34,633 nt of DNA from Microbacterium sp. ACRRU (GTDB lineage: Bacteria; Actinomycetota; Actinomycetes; Actinomycetales; Microbacteriaceae). The notes beneath the pieces are model-generated. The model made no database searches. It worked only from the letters and a program-made list of their open reading frames with translations, and had not been told where the DNA came from. Location: contig NZ_JAKRNI010000029.1 in NCBI RefSeq assembly GCF_022346945.1, positions 1-34,633 of the forward strand. The letters are read 5' to 3'. The translations under genes and the position numbers were made by a program. This document shows positions 15,502-24,167 of this stretch, in pieces. The stretch's first letter is position 1. Every line of letters begins with the position of its first letter.

Positions 15502-17616
15502 CTACTCCGCCAACCCCAGCACGTCCAGCAGCCAGGCGAGCTCGAAGGCCCGCTCGCGCCACGCGTTGTAGCGGCCGCTGACGCCGCCGTGACCGGCGAC
15601 CATCTCGCACTTCAGCAGAGCGTCGGCGCCCACCTCGCGCAGCCGCTGCACCCACTTCGCCGGCTCGACGTACAGCACGCGTGTGTCGTTGAGCGACGTG
15701 ACGGCGAGGATGCGGGGGTAGTCGACTCCCTCCCGCACGTTCTCATACGGCGTGTACGACTTCATGTAGGCGTACACGTCCGCGTCGTGCAGGGGGTCTC
15801 CCCACTCGTCCCACTCGATGACGGTGAGGGGGAGCGAGGGGTCGAGGATCGTGGTCAGTGCGTCCACGAACGGCACGTCGGCGAGGATGCCGGCGAACAG
15901 CTCCGGGGCGAGGTTCGCCACGGCGCCCATGAGGAGGCCTCCCGCGCTGCCGCCCTCGGCGACGAGACGATCGGGGGTGGTGTACCCGGATGCCACGAGG
16001 TGGCGCGCCACCGCGACGAAGTCCGTGAACGTGTTCCGCTTGGCCCTCAGCTTGCCGTCCTCGTACCACTGGCGTCCCATCTCGCCCCCGCCGCGGACGT
16101 GCGCGACGGCGAAGACGACCCCGCGATCCAGCAGGGACAGGCGGGGCACCGAGAAACCTGGTTCGATCGAGTGCTCGTACGATCCGTAGCCGTACAGGTG
16201 CACGGGCCGCGGCGACGCTCCGGGCTCGCCGAAGGACCGCTTCCACACCAGCGACACCGGCACGTGGGTGCCGTCGTCGGCCGTCGCCCAGACGCGGGCC
16301 TGGCCGTAGTCCGCCGGGTCGAACCCACCGAGCACGGGCTGGCGCTTGCGCAGCAGCAGCTCCCCGGTGTCGACGACGTAGTCGTAGACCGTGCCCGGGG
16401 TCACGAAGGAGCCGTAGCCCACGCGGAGCACGGGCGGTGCCCACTCAGGATTCCCGCCGGTGCCGACGCTGTACAGCGGTTCGTCGAACGCGATCTCGGT
16501 GACGGTTCCGTCGGTGTAGGACAGCATGCCCAGGCGCGCGAGCCCCTCGCGCCGGTAGGCCACGACGCCCCAGTCGCGGAACGTGTCGACCCCGAGCAGG
16601 CGCTGCCCCGGACGGTGGGGGATCACGGTCTCGCGCGGACCCTCGGGGTCGGTCGCCGGCACCCGCACGAGCTCGAAGTCGAGGGCGCCGTCGTTGTGGA
16701 GGATGTACAGCACATCCTCCCCGTCGACGATCGCGTGCTCGGCGGAGTACTCCACGCCCTCGCGTCGCGGCCAGACCACGCGCGCTTCGCCGCGCAGGTC
16801 GTCGGCGTCGATGAGGCGCTCCTCCGACGTGATGGACGAGCCCACCCCGATGATGAGGTAACGGTCGCTGCGGGTGAAATCCGCGCCGACCCAGTACCGC
16901 TCGTCGGGCTCGTGGAACAGCTGCACGTCGGCATCCACCGACGTCCCGATCTCGTGCAGCCACACGGTGTCGGGACGCCACGCGTCGTCCACGGTGGTGT
17001 ACACGATGAAGCGGCCGTCCGGAGAGAAGGTCGCACCCGAGAACGTCCCGGGGATCTCGTCGGCGAGCGTTTCGCCGGTGACGAGGTCGCGGACGCGGAC
17101 GGTGTACCGCTCATCGCCGGCCACGTCGATGCCGTAGAGCATGCGTGTGCCGTCGTTCGAGATTTCGAAGCTGCCCAGCGAGAAGAAGTCGGTGCCCTCG
17201 GCCTCGACGTTGCCGTCGAAGAGCACCTGCTCCCCGGGGACCGGCTCGTCGGGGGAGAGCACGGGCGGAGTCCAGTCGTCGGGCGAGGCGAGCGGGGCGC
17301 GGCATTGGATGCCGTACTGGGCGCCGGCGACGGTGCGGCCGTAGTACCACCACTCGCCGCGGCGCGCGGGCACGGACAGGTCGGTCTCGAGCGTGCGGCC
17401 CTTGATCTCGCCGAAGATCTCGTCGCGGAGGGATGCCAGGTGCGCGGTGCGCGCGTCTGTGTAGGCGTTCTCGGCCTCGAGGTGGGCCACGACGTCGCCG
17501 TCGTCCTTGGCGCGGAGCCACTCGTACGGGTCGTCGAAAGTGTCGCCGTGGTGCGAGCGAGCCGTGGACCGGCGGGCGGCGACGGGCGGGACGGGGCGGG
17601 CAGCGGTGTCGGTCAC
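15502..17616 (-). CDS. ptrB: Oligopeptidase B (S9A prolyl oligopeptidase family)
   Basis: Serine peptidase that cleaves short peptides after basic residues in the cytoplasm. 704 residues. An N-terminal beta-propeller (about 70-400, with blocks such as FDGNVEAEG, FSPDGRFIVYTTVDD and ADDGTHVPVSLVWK) is followed by the alpha/beta-hydrolase domain. The catalytic triad is visible: S557 in EGGSAGGLLMG, D644 in SLNDTRVLYVEP and H676 in AGHGGVSGR. The HVRGGGEMGRQWYEDGK block is typical of the family. The GTG at 17616 is preferred because minus-strand TACCGT lies 6 nt upstream and the protein then starts like its relatives; the open frame continues far upstream across the PiT gene but that is antisense shadow. 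It diverges from the phosphate transporter. Confidence 0.93.
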   Translation of the reverse strand: MTDTAARPVPPVAARRSTARSHHGDTFDDPYEWLRAKDDGDVVAHLEAENAYTDARTAHLASLRDEIFGEIKGRTLETDLSVPARRGEWWYYGRTVAGAQYGIQCRAPLASPDDWTPPVLSPDEPVPGEQVLFDGNVEAEGTDFFSLGSFEISNDGTRMLYGIDVAGDERYTVRVRDLVTGETLADEIPGTFSGATFSPDGRFIVYTTVDDAWRPDTVWLHEIGTSVDADVQLFHEPDERYWVGADFTRSDRYLIIGVGSSITSEERLIDADDLRGEARVVWPRREGVEYSAEHAIVDGEDVLYILHNDGALDFELVRVPATDPEGPRETVIPHRPGQRLLGVDTFRDWGVVAYRREGLARLGMLSYTDGTVTEIAFDEPLYSVGTGGNPEWAPPVLRVGYGSFVTPGTVYDYVVDTGELLLRKRQPVLGGFDPADYGQARVWATADDGTHVPVSLVWKRSFGEPGASPRPVHLYGYGSYEHSIEPGFSVPRLSLLDRGVVFAVAHVRGGGEMGRQWYEDGKLRAKRNTFTDFVAVARHLVASGYTTPDRLVAEGGSAGGLLMGAVANLAPELFAGILADVPFVDALTTILDPSLPLTVIEWDEWGDPLHDADVYAYMKSYTPYENVREGVDYPRILAVTSLNDTRVLYVEPAKWVQRLREVGADALLKCEMVAGHGGVSGRYNAWRERAFELAWLLDVLGLAE

Positions 17617-17622
17617 CTCTCC

Positions 17623-17628
17623 ACGGTA
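17623..17628 (-). promoter_or_regulatory. -10 box (TACCGT) of leaderless oligopeptidase promoter
   Basis: Minus-strand TACCGT ends 6 nt before the GTG. The GGAGAG directly abutting the GTG is too close to act as a ribosome-binding site. Confidence 0.45.
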
Positions 17629-17669
17629 GTGCGCTCTCCTCGAACCGGCTCGGGAGGAGCGGTGCCCGT

Positions 17670-17698
17670 TTGACCGATGAAGCCGCCGGTGAAAGGAT
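17670..17698 (+). promoter_or_regulatory. Candidate promoter of the PiT transporter
   Basis: TTGACC (17670-17675), 17-nt spacer and AAGGAT (17693-17698). Transcription would start near 17705, exactly where the Pho-box-like repeats begin. The leader would be about 95 nt. Confidence 0.45.
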
Positions 17699-17704
17699 GT
17701 CGAC

Positions 17705-17737
17705 GGCCCGATGAACGCGGGCGTAACGTCAGGTGAA
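17705..17737 (-). promoter_or_regulatory. Pho-box-like array: three contiguous 11-nt direct repeats
   Basis: Read on the minus strand: GTTCACCTGAC (17737-17727), GTTACGCCCGC (17726-17716), GTTCATCGGGC (17715-17705). Contiguous 11-nt direct repeats beginning GTTCA are the format of the actinobacterial PhoP binding site known from Streptomyces. The array lies beside a phosphate-transporter gene, at its predicted transcription start. Confidence 0.55.
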
Positions 17738-17799
17738 CTCTTCGTTCTCCGCGCCGATCCCGTCGGCATCCCTCCCTTCCCTCTCACGGAAAGCGATCG

Positions 17800-19023
17800 G
17801 TGGAGAGCGCAGCCCTCATCATCGTGCTGGTCATCGGCCTGGCACTGTTCTTCGATTTCACCAATGGGTTCCACGACACCGCGAACGCCATGGCGACTCC
17901 CATCGCCACGGGTGCTCTGCGGCCCAAGGTCGCAGTCCTGCTGGCCGCGTGCCTGAACCTCGTCGGGGCGTTCCTGTCGACGGAGGTGGCCAAGACGATC
18001 TCGGGAGGCATGATCCGCGAGGATCAGCTGAGTCCCGAGATCTTCCCGCCGATCATCTTCGCCGGCCTGATCGGTGCGATCACGTGGAACATGCTCACGT
18101 GGCTGCTGGGTCTTCCTTCCAGCTCGTCCCACGCGCTGTTCGGCGGCCTCATCGGCGCCACGCTCGTGGGCGTGGGCGCCGCGGCCATCGACATGGGAGT
18201 GGTGCTGAGCAAGGTCATCCTGCCCGCGCTCATCGCGCCGCTGACCGCCGGGATCATCGCCTTCACGGTGACCAAGATCGCCTACGGCGTGACGCGTCGC
18301 TACGACATGAAGGCCGATGGACGCGACGGATTCCGCTGGGGTCAGATCTTCACGTCGTCGCTCGTGGCGTTGGCGCACGGCACGAACGACGCGCAGAAGA
18401 CCATGGGCGTCATCACGCTCGCTCTCATCACCGTCGGATGGCAGTCCGCCGGCGATCCCGACCCGCAGCTGTGGGTGGTGTTCGCGTGCGCCATCACGAT
18501 CGCGCTGGGAACGTACATGGGCGGATGGCGCATCATCCGCACCCTGGGCAAGGGCCTCACCGACGTCAAGCCCGCGCAGGGGTTCTCGGCCGAGAGCTCG
18601 ACGGCCGCGACGATCCTCGCCTCGAGCGCCCTCGGCTTCGCACTGTCGACGACGCAGGTGGCATCCGGTTCGGTGATCGGCTCGGGGCTCGGACGTCGTG
18701 GCTCGACCGTGCGGTGGAACACCGTCGGCCGCATCATGATCGGCTGGGTGCTGACGCTTCCCGCCGCGGGCGCCGTGGGTGCTGCGGCCGCGCTCATCGT
18801 GGTGTGGCTCGGTGGCTGGGGCGTCGCGGTCGACGCCGTCATCGCCGTCACGATCGTCCTGGGGCTGTTCCTGCGTTCGCGCCGTGACGAGGTCACCTCG
18901 GCCAACGCGATGAGCGAGGTCGCCGACTCCGGCGCCGCGGTGAAGGTGCCGCGCAAGCCCGGGCCCACGCGCCGTCAGCTGCGCCGCGAACGCGCTCACG
19001 CCGGGAAGGACGGCCGCTCGTGA
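17800..19023 (+). CDS. pitA: Low-affinity inorganic phosphate transporter, PiT family
   Basis: Proton- or cation-coupled uptake of metal-phosphate across the membrane. 407 residues, about ten membrane helices. Both PiT signature repeats are present: DFTNGFHDTANAMATPI near the N-terminus and ALAHGTNDAQKTMGVITLAL in the middle. The C-terminus is a basic cytoplasmic tail (PTRRQLRRERAHAGKDGRS). The GTG at 17800 has GGAAAG about 7 nt upstream. Its stop overlaps the GTG of the next gene (GTGA), making a two-gene operon. A Pho-box-like array lies 62 nt upstream, suggesting control by phosphate supply. Confidence 0.95.
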   Translation: MESAALIIVLVIGLALFFDFTNGFHDTANAMATPIATGALRPKVAVLLAACLNLVGAFLSTEVAKTISGGMIREDQLSPEIFPPIIFAGLIGAITWNMLTWLLGLPSSSSHALFGGLIGATLVGVGAAAIDMGVVLSKVILPALIAPLTAGIIAFTVTKIAYGVTRRYDMKADGRDGFRWGQIFTSSLVALAHGTNDAQKTMGVITLALITVGWQSAGDPDPQLWVVFACAITIALGTYMGGWRIIRTLGKGLTDVKPAQGFSAESSTAATILASSALGFALSTTQVASGSVIGSGLGRRGSTVRWNTVGRIMIGWVLTLPAAGAVGAAAALIVVWLGGWGVAVDAVIAVTIVLGLFLRSRRDEVTSANAMSEVADSGAAVKVPRKPGPTRRQLRRERAHAGKDGRS

Positions 19024-19349
19024 TCATCGACTGGGAAGCCTTTCTGCACGTCTTCGTCGCCGCGCTCCTCGGTGCGGGCGTCGTGGTGACCTTCTACGCT
19101 CTCGGCCTGCGGCTGATGGTGCGCGGTGGTCGCCCCCCGCTGGTGGCGCCGGTGGAGTTCACGGATGCCATCACGGTGCTCAGCGACAAGCAGAAGCGCC
19201 GTGCCGAGAAGGCCGTCGCGAAGGCGGCCGCGCGCAATCCGCTCAGTGCGGGGCAGAAGCGTCTCGCTCTCACGGGGGCGTACGCGTGCTTCTCGGTGTG
19301 TGCGGCGGCCGTGGTCGGTGCGCTGCTGCTCATCCTGTTCAATCACTGA
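19020..19349 (+). CDS. Small membrane protein coupled to pitA
   Basis: 109 residues with two membrane helices (about 8-30 and 83-107) flanking a polar, Lys-rich cytoplasmic segment (SDKQKRRAEKAVAKAAARNP). It begins inside the last codon of pitA (GTGA), so translation is coupled. Small partners of this kind often follow pitA in actinobacteria; a role as an accessory subunit of the transporter is inferred, not shown. Confidence 0.75.
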   Translation: MIIDWEAFLHVFVAALLGAGVVVTFYALGLRLMVRGGRPPLVAPVEFTDAITVLSDKQKRRAEKAVAKAAARNPLSAGQKRLALTGAYACFSVCAAAVVGALLLILFNH

Positions 19350-19387
19350 GCCGGCGCCTCGCCACGCGTGCTGTCGGGGGCTCCTTC

Positions 19388-19393
19388 TAGGCT
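19388..19393 (+). promoter_or_regulatory. -10 box (TAGGCT) of leaderless metallophosphoesterase gene
   Basis: TAGGCT ends 6 nt before the ATG at 19400. Confidence 0.55.
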
Positions 19394-19399
19394 GGGGGC

Positions 19400-20299
19400 A
19401 TGGCATCGGTGCAGTTCGGTCAGCACGCGCCCGCTCGGCGCGTCATCCTCCATCTCAGCGACACGCACCTGCTGGCCGGCGACCGGCTGCTGGGCGGTCG
19501 CTATGACGCCGCCGCGCACCTGCGCCGCACGCTCGATGCCGCCGAAGCCACCGGTGTGCGTCCGGATGCCGTGGTCTTCACCGGCGACCTGACCGATCTG
19601 GGCGAGCCCGAGGCCTACCGCGCGCTCCGCGCAGCGGTCGAGCCGTGGGCGGCGCGTCTGGGGGCGCCGGTGATCTGGGTCGCGGGCAATCATGACGAGC
19701 GTCCGGCGCTGCGGGCGGGGCTGCTGGATGCCGAGGCCACCGAGGAACCCGTGATCGGGGTGTGGAACCTCGACGGGCTTCGACTCATCGCGCTCGATTC
19801 GAGCGTTCCGGGGTGGCACCACGGTGACCTCGACGCCGCACAGCTCGACTGGCTGCGCCGCCAGCTCGCCGAGCCCGCGCCGTTGGGCACGATCCTGGCG
19901 CTGCACCATCCGCCGCTGCCGACCCACATCCCGTTCTTCGACATCCTCGAGCTGCGCGACCAGGCCGGTCTCTCCGACGCGTTCGCCGGCAGCGATGTCC
20001 GTGCGATCCTCGCCGGGCACCTCCACTACTCCACATCCGGCACCTTCGCCGGTGTCCCCGTGAGCGTTTCCGCGGCGTCGTGCTACACGATGGACCTCGC
20101 CCGCACGGCCGAGGAGGTCAACGGGATGGATGCCGGTCAGTCGTTCCACCTCGTCCATGTCTGGGACGACACGATCACCCACGCGGTGGTGCCCGTCGTC
20201 GACGCCGAGTCGGCGGGATATTTCACGCCCGAGTGGGTCGCTCGCATGGGTGCGCTCACGCCCGAGGAACGTCTCGAGGCGTTCTCCCGCAAGCGCTGA
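19400..20299 (+). CDS. Calcineurin-like metallophosphoesterase (CpdA/Icc-like)
   Basis: 299 residues. All five metallophosphoesterase blocks are visible: LSDTH (D21, H23), GDLTD (D63), GNHDE (N97, H98), ALHH (H169 or H170) and GHLH (H207, H209), which bind two metal ions. The closest recognised type is the CpdA/Icc class III cyclic-nucleotide phosphodiesterases, which in mycobacteria (Rv0805) hydrolyse 2',3'- and 3',5'-cAMP; the substrate here is inferred. No signal peptide is seen, so it is probably cytoplasmic. A stand-alone gene between pitA's partner and aspA, with its own leaderless promoter. Confidence 0.88.
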   Translation: MASVQFGQHAPARRVILHLSDTHLLAGDRLLGGRYDAAAHLRRTLDAAEATGVRPDAVVFTGDLTDLGEPEAYRALRAAVEPWAARLGAPVIWVAGNHDERPALRAGLLDAEATEEPVIGVWNLDGLRLIALDSSVPGWHHGDLDAAQLDWLRRQLAEPAPLGTILALHHPPLPTHIPFFDILELRDQAGLSDAFAGSDVRAILAGHLHYSTSGTFAGVPVSVSAASCYTMDLARTAEEVNGMDAGQSFHLVHVWDDTITHAVVPVVDAESAGYFTPEWVARMGALTPEERLEAFSRKR

Positions 20300-20372
20300 A
20301 GAGTGTACGCGCGGGACGGTGTCACCCGCTCGACAGGCCCCAGCGTCGAACGACGCTGCTTCGGCCGGTGGT

Positions 20373-20378
20373 TAGGCT
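20373..20378 (+). promoter_or_regulatory. -10 box (TAGGCT) of aspA
   Basis: TAGGCT lies 43 nt before the aspA ATG, giving a leader of about 35 nt that contains the AAGGAA ribosome-binding site (20410-20415). Confidence 0.45.
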
Positions 20379-20421
20379 CGGGGGATCCCTGACCGCCGTG
20401 ACGACCCACAAGGAACCCTCC

Positions 20422-21885
20422 ATGGCTTTGGACGCAATGACGCGCACCCGCACCGAGACCGACTCGCTCGGCTCTCTCGAGATCCCCGCCGATGCCTATT
20501 GGGGCATCCACACGGCGCGGGCGCTCGAGAACTTCCCCATCGCGAAACGACCCATCTCGGTCTACCCCGATCTCGTCCGCGCGCTTGCGATGGTCAAGCA
20601 GGCTTCGGCGCGCGCCAACCGCCAGATCGGGGTGCTCGACCCGGTCAAGGCCGACTTAATCGATCGCGCGGCCCAGCGCGTCATCGACGGCGAGTTCCAC
20701 GACGAGTTCGCCGTCGGTGTGATCCAGGGCGGGGCGGGCACCTCGACCAACATGAACGCCAACGAGGTCATCACCAACATCGCCCTCGAGATGGCGGGGC
20801 GCGAGAAGGGCGACTACGCCTTCCTCTCGCCGATCGACGACACCAACCGCAGCCAGTCGACGAACGACGTCTACCCGACCGCGATCAAGATCGGGCTCTC
20901 GCTCACGCTGCAGAGCCTTCTGGACGAGCTCCGGTTGCTCCGCCAGGCGTTCCTCGGCAAGGCCGAGGAGTTCCACGACGTCCTGAAGGTCGGGCGCACG
21001 CAGCTCCAGGACGCCGTGCCCATGACCCTCGGCCAGGAGTTCCACGGCTTCGCCACGACCCTCGGCGAGGACTACAACCGCCTCACCGAGAACGCCTACC
21101 TGCTATTCGAGATCAACATGGGCGCGACCGCGATCGGTACCGGGATCACCGCGCATCCCGAGTACGGCCCCGCGGTGCTGCGTCACCTCCGTGAGATCAC
21201 GGGGCTGGATCTCGAGATCGCGACCGACCTCGTGGAGTCCACGAGCGACACCGGTTCGTTCATGTCGTTCTCTTCGTCGCTCAAGCGCAACGCCATCAAG
21301 TTGTCGAAGATCTGCAACGACCTTCGCCTGCTCTCGAGCGGGCCGCAGGCGGGTCTCGGCGAGATCAATCTGCCCGCGCGCCAGGCCGGTTCGAGCATCA
21401 TGCCGGGCAAGGTGAACCCCGTGATCCCCGAGGTGGTCAATCAGGTCGCCTTCGCGGTGGCCGGTGCCGACCTCACGGTCACGATGGCCGTCGAGGGCGG
21501 GCAGCTCCAGCTGAACGCGTTCGAGCCGGTCATCGCGCACTCGATCTTCCAGTCGATCACGTGGATGCGTCAGGCGATGTGGACCCTGCGGGTCAACTGC
21601 GTCGACGGCATCACCGCCAACCGCGAGCGCCTCGGCGCCATGGTCGGGTCTTCGGTGGGCGTCGTGACGGCCCTCACGCCGTTCATCGGCTACGCCGCGG
21701 CGGCGGCTCTGGCCAAGACGGCGCTGTTGACGCATCGCAACGTCGCCGACCTGGTCGTCGAGGCCGGCCTCATGACGCGCGACGAGGTCATGAAGCAGAT
21801 CTCGCCCGCCCGTCTGTCGGGCCTGCAGGCGATCACCGAGGCCATTCCCATCGTCCGCGCTGCCGACAGCATCGTCGAGGACTGA
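20422..21885 (+). CDS. aspA: Aspartate ammonia-lyase
   Basis: Reversibly deaminates L-aspartate to fumarate, feeding the TCA cycle. 487 residues, fumarase/aspartase superfamily. The N-terminal YWGIHTARALENFPI favours aspartase over fumarase. Further blocks are AGTSTNMNANEVITN, GRTQLQDAVPMTLGQEF (substrate site) and the superfamily signature GSSIMPGKVNP (323-333) with the mobile SS loop. The ATG at 20422 is chosen for AAGGAA upstream; an open frame further upstream is antisense to nothing and runs through the previous gene. Specificity for aspartate rather than fumarate hydration is judged from the N-terminal motif. Confidence 0.93.
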   Translation: MALDAMTRTRTETDSLGSLEIPADAYWGIHTARALENFPIAKRPISVYPDLVRALAMVKQASARANRQIGVLDPVKADLIDRAAQRVIDGEFHDEFAVGVIQGGAGTSTNMNANEVITNIALEMAGREKGDYAFLSPIDDTNRSQSTNDVYPTAIKIGLSLTLQSLLDELRLLRQAFLGKAEEFHDVLKVGRTQLQDAVPMTLGQEFHGFATTLGEDYNRLTENAYLLFEINMGATAIGTGITAHPEYGPAVLRHLREITGLDLEIATDLVESTSDTGSFMSFSSSLKRNAIKLSKICNDLRLLSSGPQAGLGEINLPARQAGSSIMPGKVNPVIPEVVNQVAFAVAGADLTVTMAVEGGQLQLNAFEPVIAHSIFQSITWMRQAMWTLRVNCVDGITANRERLGAMVGSSVGVVTALTPFIGYAAAAALAKTALLTHRNVADLVVEAGLMTRDEVMKQISPARLSGLQAITEAIPIVRAADSIVED

Positions 21886-21915
21886 CCCCTCCACCCGCAC
21901 GTTCCGCGAAAAGGC

Positions 21916-21964
21916 ATCCGGCCGACCACGCCACCGCCGTCTGCGGTGGGTGTGTCGGCCGGAT
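21916..21964. terminator. Bidirectional terminator between aspA and the FAH-family gene
   Basis: Outer 11-bp stem ATCCGGCCGAC (21916-21926) with 21954-21964 and inner 7-bp stem CCACCGC with GCGGTGG around a 5-nt loop. It lies 30 nt past aspA and between two convergent genes. Confidence 0.75.
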
Positions 21965-22018
21965 CCTGTGTGGGTGAGCGACGGGATGCCGGGACGTCCG
22001 CCGCACCGCCGCCCGGGC

Positions 22019-22885
22019 TCAGTCGAGGATGCGGCAGTGCGTCGTGAGCTCGCCGATACCGTCGATACCGACGGTCACGGTGGAGCGGTCGCGCAGGAAG
22101 ATCTGCGGGTCGCGAGAGTAGCCGGCACCCCCGGGGCTGCCCGTGGAGATGAGAGTGCCCGGAAGCAGCGTGGCCGACTCCGAGAGCTTGTGCACGAGGG
22201 TGGCGACGGATCGCACCATCTGGCCGGTCGAGGCGTCCTGCACCGTGTGTCCGTCGACGACCGTCCAGATGTGCAGGTCCTGCGGATCGGGGATCTCGTC
22301 AGCGGTCACGACGAACGGTCCGGTCGGGGTGAAGCCGTCGAACGACTTGCAGCGCGACCACTGGGCTTCGGAGAACTGGATGTTGCGCGCCGTGATGTCG
22401 TTGACCACCGTGTAGCCCCACACGTGGCCGAGCGCGTCGGCCTCGGCGATGTCGCGCCCCGGGCGACCGATGATGACGCCGAGCTCGGCCTCGTAGTCCA
22501 CCGCCTCGCTGAGAGCGCGCGGCCACGACGTGGTCTCGCGGTGGGCCGTGAGCGAGTTCGGCCACAGCACGAACACCGTGGGACCGGCATCCGTCTTCAG
22601 TCCGAGCTCGCCCGAGTGCGCCGCGTAGTTGAGTCCCACCGCGAGGATCGTCGGGGGAGCCAGCACCGCCGAGGCGAACCGCGCGCCCTCGAGCGGATGC
22701 CGGGATGCCGTGGTCGTCGCCTCGCGCACCCGCTCCAGCAGCTCGTCACCGCCGGCGATCAGCTGCTCGAGCGTGGCGGGGGCACCCTCGAACAGCTCGT
22801 CCACGAACGAGTATTCCTCGGCGTGGACGCTGACCAGGCGAGGGGCATCCGCCGCCTCCGGGGATCGGACGTGGGCGAAACGCAT
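22019..22885 (-). CDS. Fumarylacetoacetate-hydrolase-family protein
   Basis: 288 residues. The C-terminal FAH domain carries the divalent-metal ligands: DYEAELGVIIG (E132, E134) and VVNDITARN (D163), plus LNYAAH and the SPGGAGYSRDP loop. Members act as fumarylpyruvate or acylpyruvate hydrolases, HpcE-type decarboxylase/isomerases or oxaloacetate-handling enzymes in aromatic or sugar catabolism; the substrate cannot be assigned. No catabolic gene is adjacent. The ATG at 22885 has minus-strand TAGCGT 6 nt upstream, so it is probably leaderless, and diverges from the PrsW-type gene. Confidence 0.88.
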   Translation of the reverse strand: MRFAHVRSPEAADAPRLVSVHAEEYSFVDELFEGAPATLEQLIAGGDELLERVREATTTASRHPLEGARFASAVLAPPTILAVGLNYAAHSGELGLKTDAGPTVFVLWPNSLTAHRETTSWPRALSEAVDYEAELGVIIGRPGRDIAEADALGHVWGYTVVNDITARNIQFSEAQWSRCKSFDGFTPTGPFVVTADEIPDPQDLHIWTVVDGHTVQDASTGQMVRSVATLVHKLSESATLLPGTLISTGSPGGAGYSRDPQIFLRDRSTVTVGIDGIGELTTHCRILD

Positions 22886-22891
22886 GTCTCC

Positions 22892-22897
22892 ACGCTA
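22892..22897 (-). promoter_or_regulatory. -10 box (TAGCGT) of leaderless FAH-family gene
   Basis: Minus-strand TAGCGT ends 6 nt before the ATG at 22885. Confidence 0.5.
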
Positions 22898-22975
22898 CCG
22901 GGCCGCCCGGGGCGGAGTGCCCGCAACAGCCCTGCTCACGCTCGCAACCCGGGCGGGGCCAGGGTCCTGCGCCTC

Positions 22976-22981
22976 TAGGCT
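22976..22981 (+). promoter_or_regulatory. -10 box (TAGGCT) of leaderless PrsW-type gene
   Basis: TAGGCT ends 6 nt before the ATG at 22988, about 80 bp from the divergent FAH-family promoter. Confidence 0.55.
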
Positions 22982-22987
22982 GAGCGC

Positions 22988-24157
22988 ATGAGCTACCCCT
23001 CGCCCCTGTGGCAACCGGGCCCGGGCGAGCCCGCGCCCATCGCCGACGCGCCGCGTCCGCCCGCGCCGGTCGCCGCGGCGCTGCTCCCGATCTCACGCCG
23101 CGGCGGGGCGCTGCTGTGGGTGGCCGCCGTGCTCCTCGTGCCTGTGCTGGCTCTTCTCGTGCTGTACTTCGTGCGCTTCCTCGGCCCCGCGGCATCCATC
23201 GTCGGCGTCCTGCTGGCGGCCGTGCCCTTCGTCGTCGTGTGGCTCGCGGTGCGGCTCGTCGATCGATGGGAGCCCGAGCCACGGCGGCTGCTGGCTTTCG
23301 CCGTCGCGTGGGGCGCGATCGCCTCCGTCGCGATCGCGCTGGGCGTCGACGCGCTGCTGGCATTCCTGGCCGGAGGCCTCCCCGACGCCTTCAGCGCGGT
23401 CGTTCAGGCTCCCATCGTCGAGGAGGTTGCGAAGGGGGCGGGGCTGCTGCTGCTGTACGTCGGCGCCCGTCGGTCGTTCGACGGGCCCGTCGACGGGATC
23501 GTGTACGGGGCGCTCATCGGTGCGGGGTTCGCGTTCACCGAGAACGTGCAGTACTTCGCGGTGAGCTTCATCGAGGGCGGCGCGGTCCAGGTCGGGGGAG
23601 TCTTCTTCCTGCGCGCGGTGCTCTCGCCCTTCGCTCACGTGATGTTCACGAGCCTGACCGGCTTCGCTCTCGGTCTGGCCGCTCGTCGGTCGCTGCGCAC
23701 CGCCGCGGCTCTCCGGTACGTCTTCCCCGGCCTCATCGGCGCGATCGTGCTGCACGCGCTGTGGAACGGCTCGGCGACGTTCTTCAACTTCTTCGAGGTG
23801 TACGCCACGTTGCAGGTGCCCCTGTTCGTGCTGTTCATCCTCGGCATCCTGGCTCTCCGGCGGGAAGAGGCGCGCCTCACGCGCGCCCGGCTGGGGGAGT
23901 ACGCCGCGGCCGGGTGGTTCACCGCGCAGGAGGTCGACATGCTCGCCACCGGTACGGGCCGTCGCTCGGCGTTGGCGTGGGCCCGCGCCCAGCCGGGCGA
24001 CCGTACGGCGGTGATGCGGACGTTCATCCGGGATGCCACGGCGCTCGCCGCCACGCGGCAACGCGCGCTCTCGGGGCGTGACGCGACGGCGGCCGCCCAG
24101 GAAAGCGCGCTTCTGCAGCGTACGACCGCGGCCCGGGCGGCTCTGCTCGCTCGTTGA
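22988..24157 (+). CDS. PrsW-family intramembrane protease
   Basis: 389 residues with about eight or nine membrane helices between residues 40 and 300. The PrsW/CPBP-superfamily motifs are present: EEVAKG (E145, E146, K149), FTENVQYF (E185), HVMFTS (H217) and HALWNG (H256). In Bacillus, PrsW does site-1 cleavage of an anti-sigma factor; the target here is unknown and no sigma or anti-sigma gene is nearby. The N-terminal 35 residues are Pro-rich and cytoplasmic. The C-terminal about 85 residues are Arg/Ala-rich and soluble, an extension typical of actinobacterial members. Confidence 0.87.
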   Translation: MSYPSPLWQPGPGEPAPIADAPRPPAPVAAALLPISRRGGALLWVAAVLLVPVLALLVLYFVRFLGPAASIVGVLLAAVPFVVVWLAVRLVDRWEPEPRRLLAFAVAWGAIASVAIALGVDALLAFLAGGLPDAFSAVVQAPIVEEVAKGAGLLLLYVGARRSFDGPVDGIVYGALIGAGFAFTENVQYFAVSFIEGGAVQVGGVFFLRAVLSPFAHVMFTSLTGFALGLAARRSLRTAAALRYVFPGLIGAIVLHALWNGSATFFNFFEVYATLQVPLFVLFILGILALRREEARLTRARLGEYAAAGWFTAQEVDMLATGTGRRSALAWARAQPGDRTAVMRTFIRDATALAATRQRALSGRDATAAAQESALLQRTTAARAALLAR

Positions 24158-24167
24158 GGCGGGGGTC

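Noticed and set aside
14447..15655. Longer DUF559 gene starting at 15655
   Set aside because: The extension would overlap the oligopeptidase gene and one palindrome, and is Arg/Ala-rich shadow-like sequence; the ATG at 15286 has a -10-like box 6 nt upstream.
15421..17673. Long plus-strand open frame of about 750 codons opposite the oligopeptidase
   Set aside because: Its translation has no recognisable domain and is rich in His/Val/Arg/Asp as expected for an antisense shadow at 70 % GC; the minus strand encodes a complete catalytic triad enzyme.
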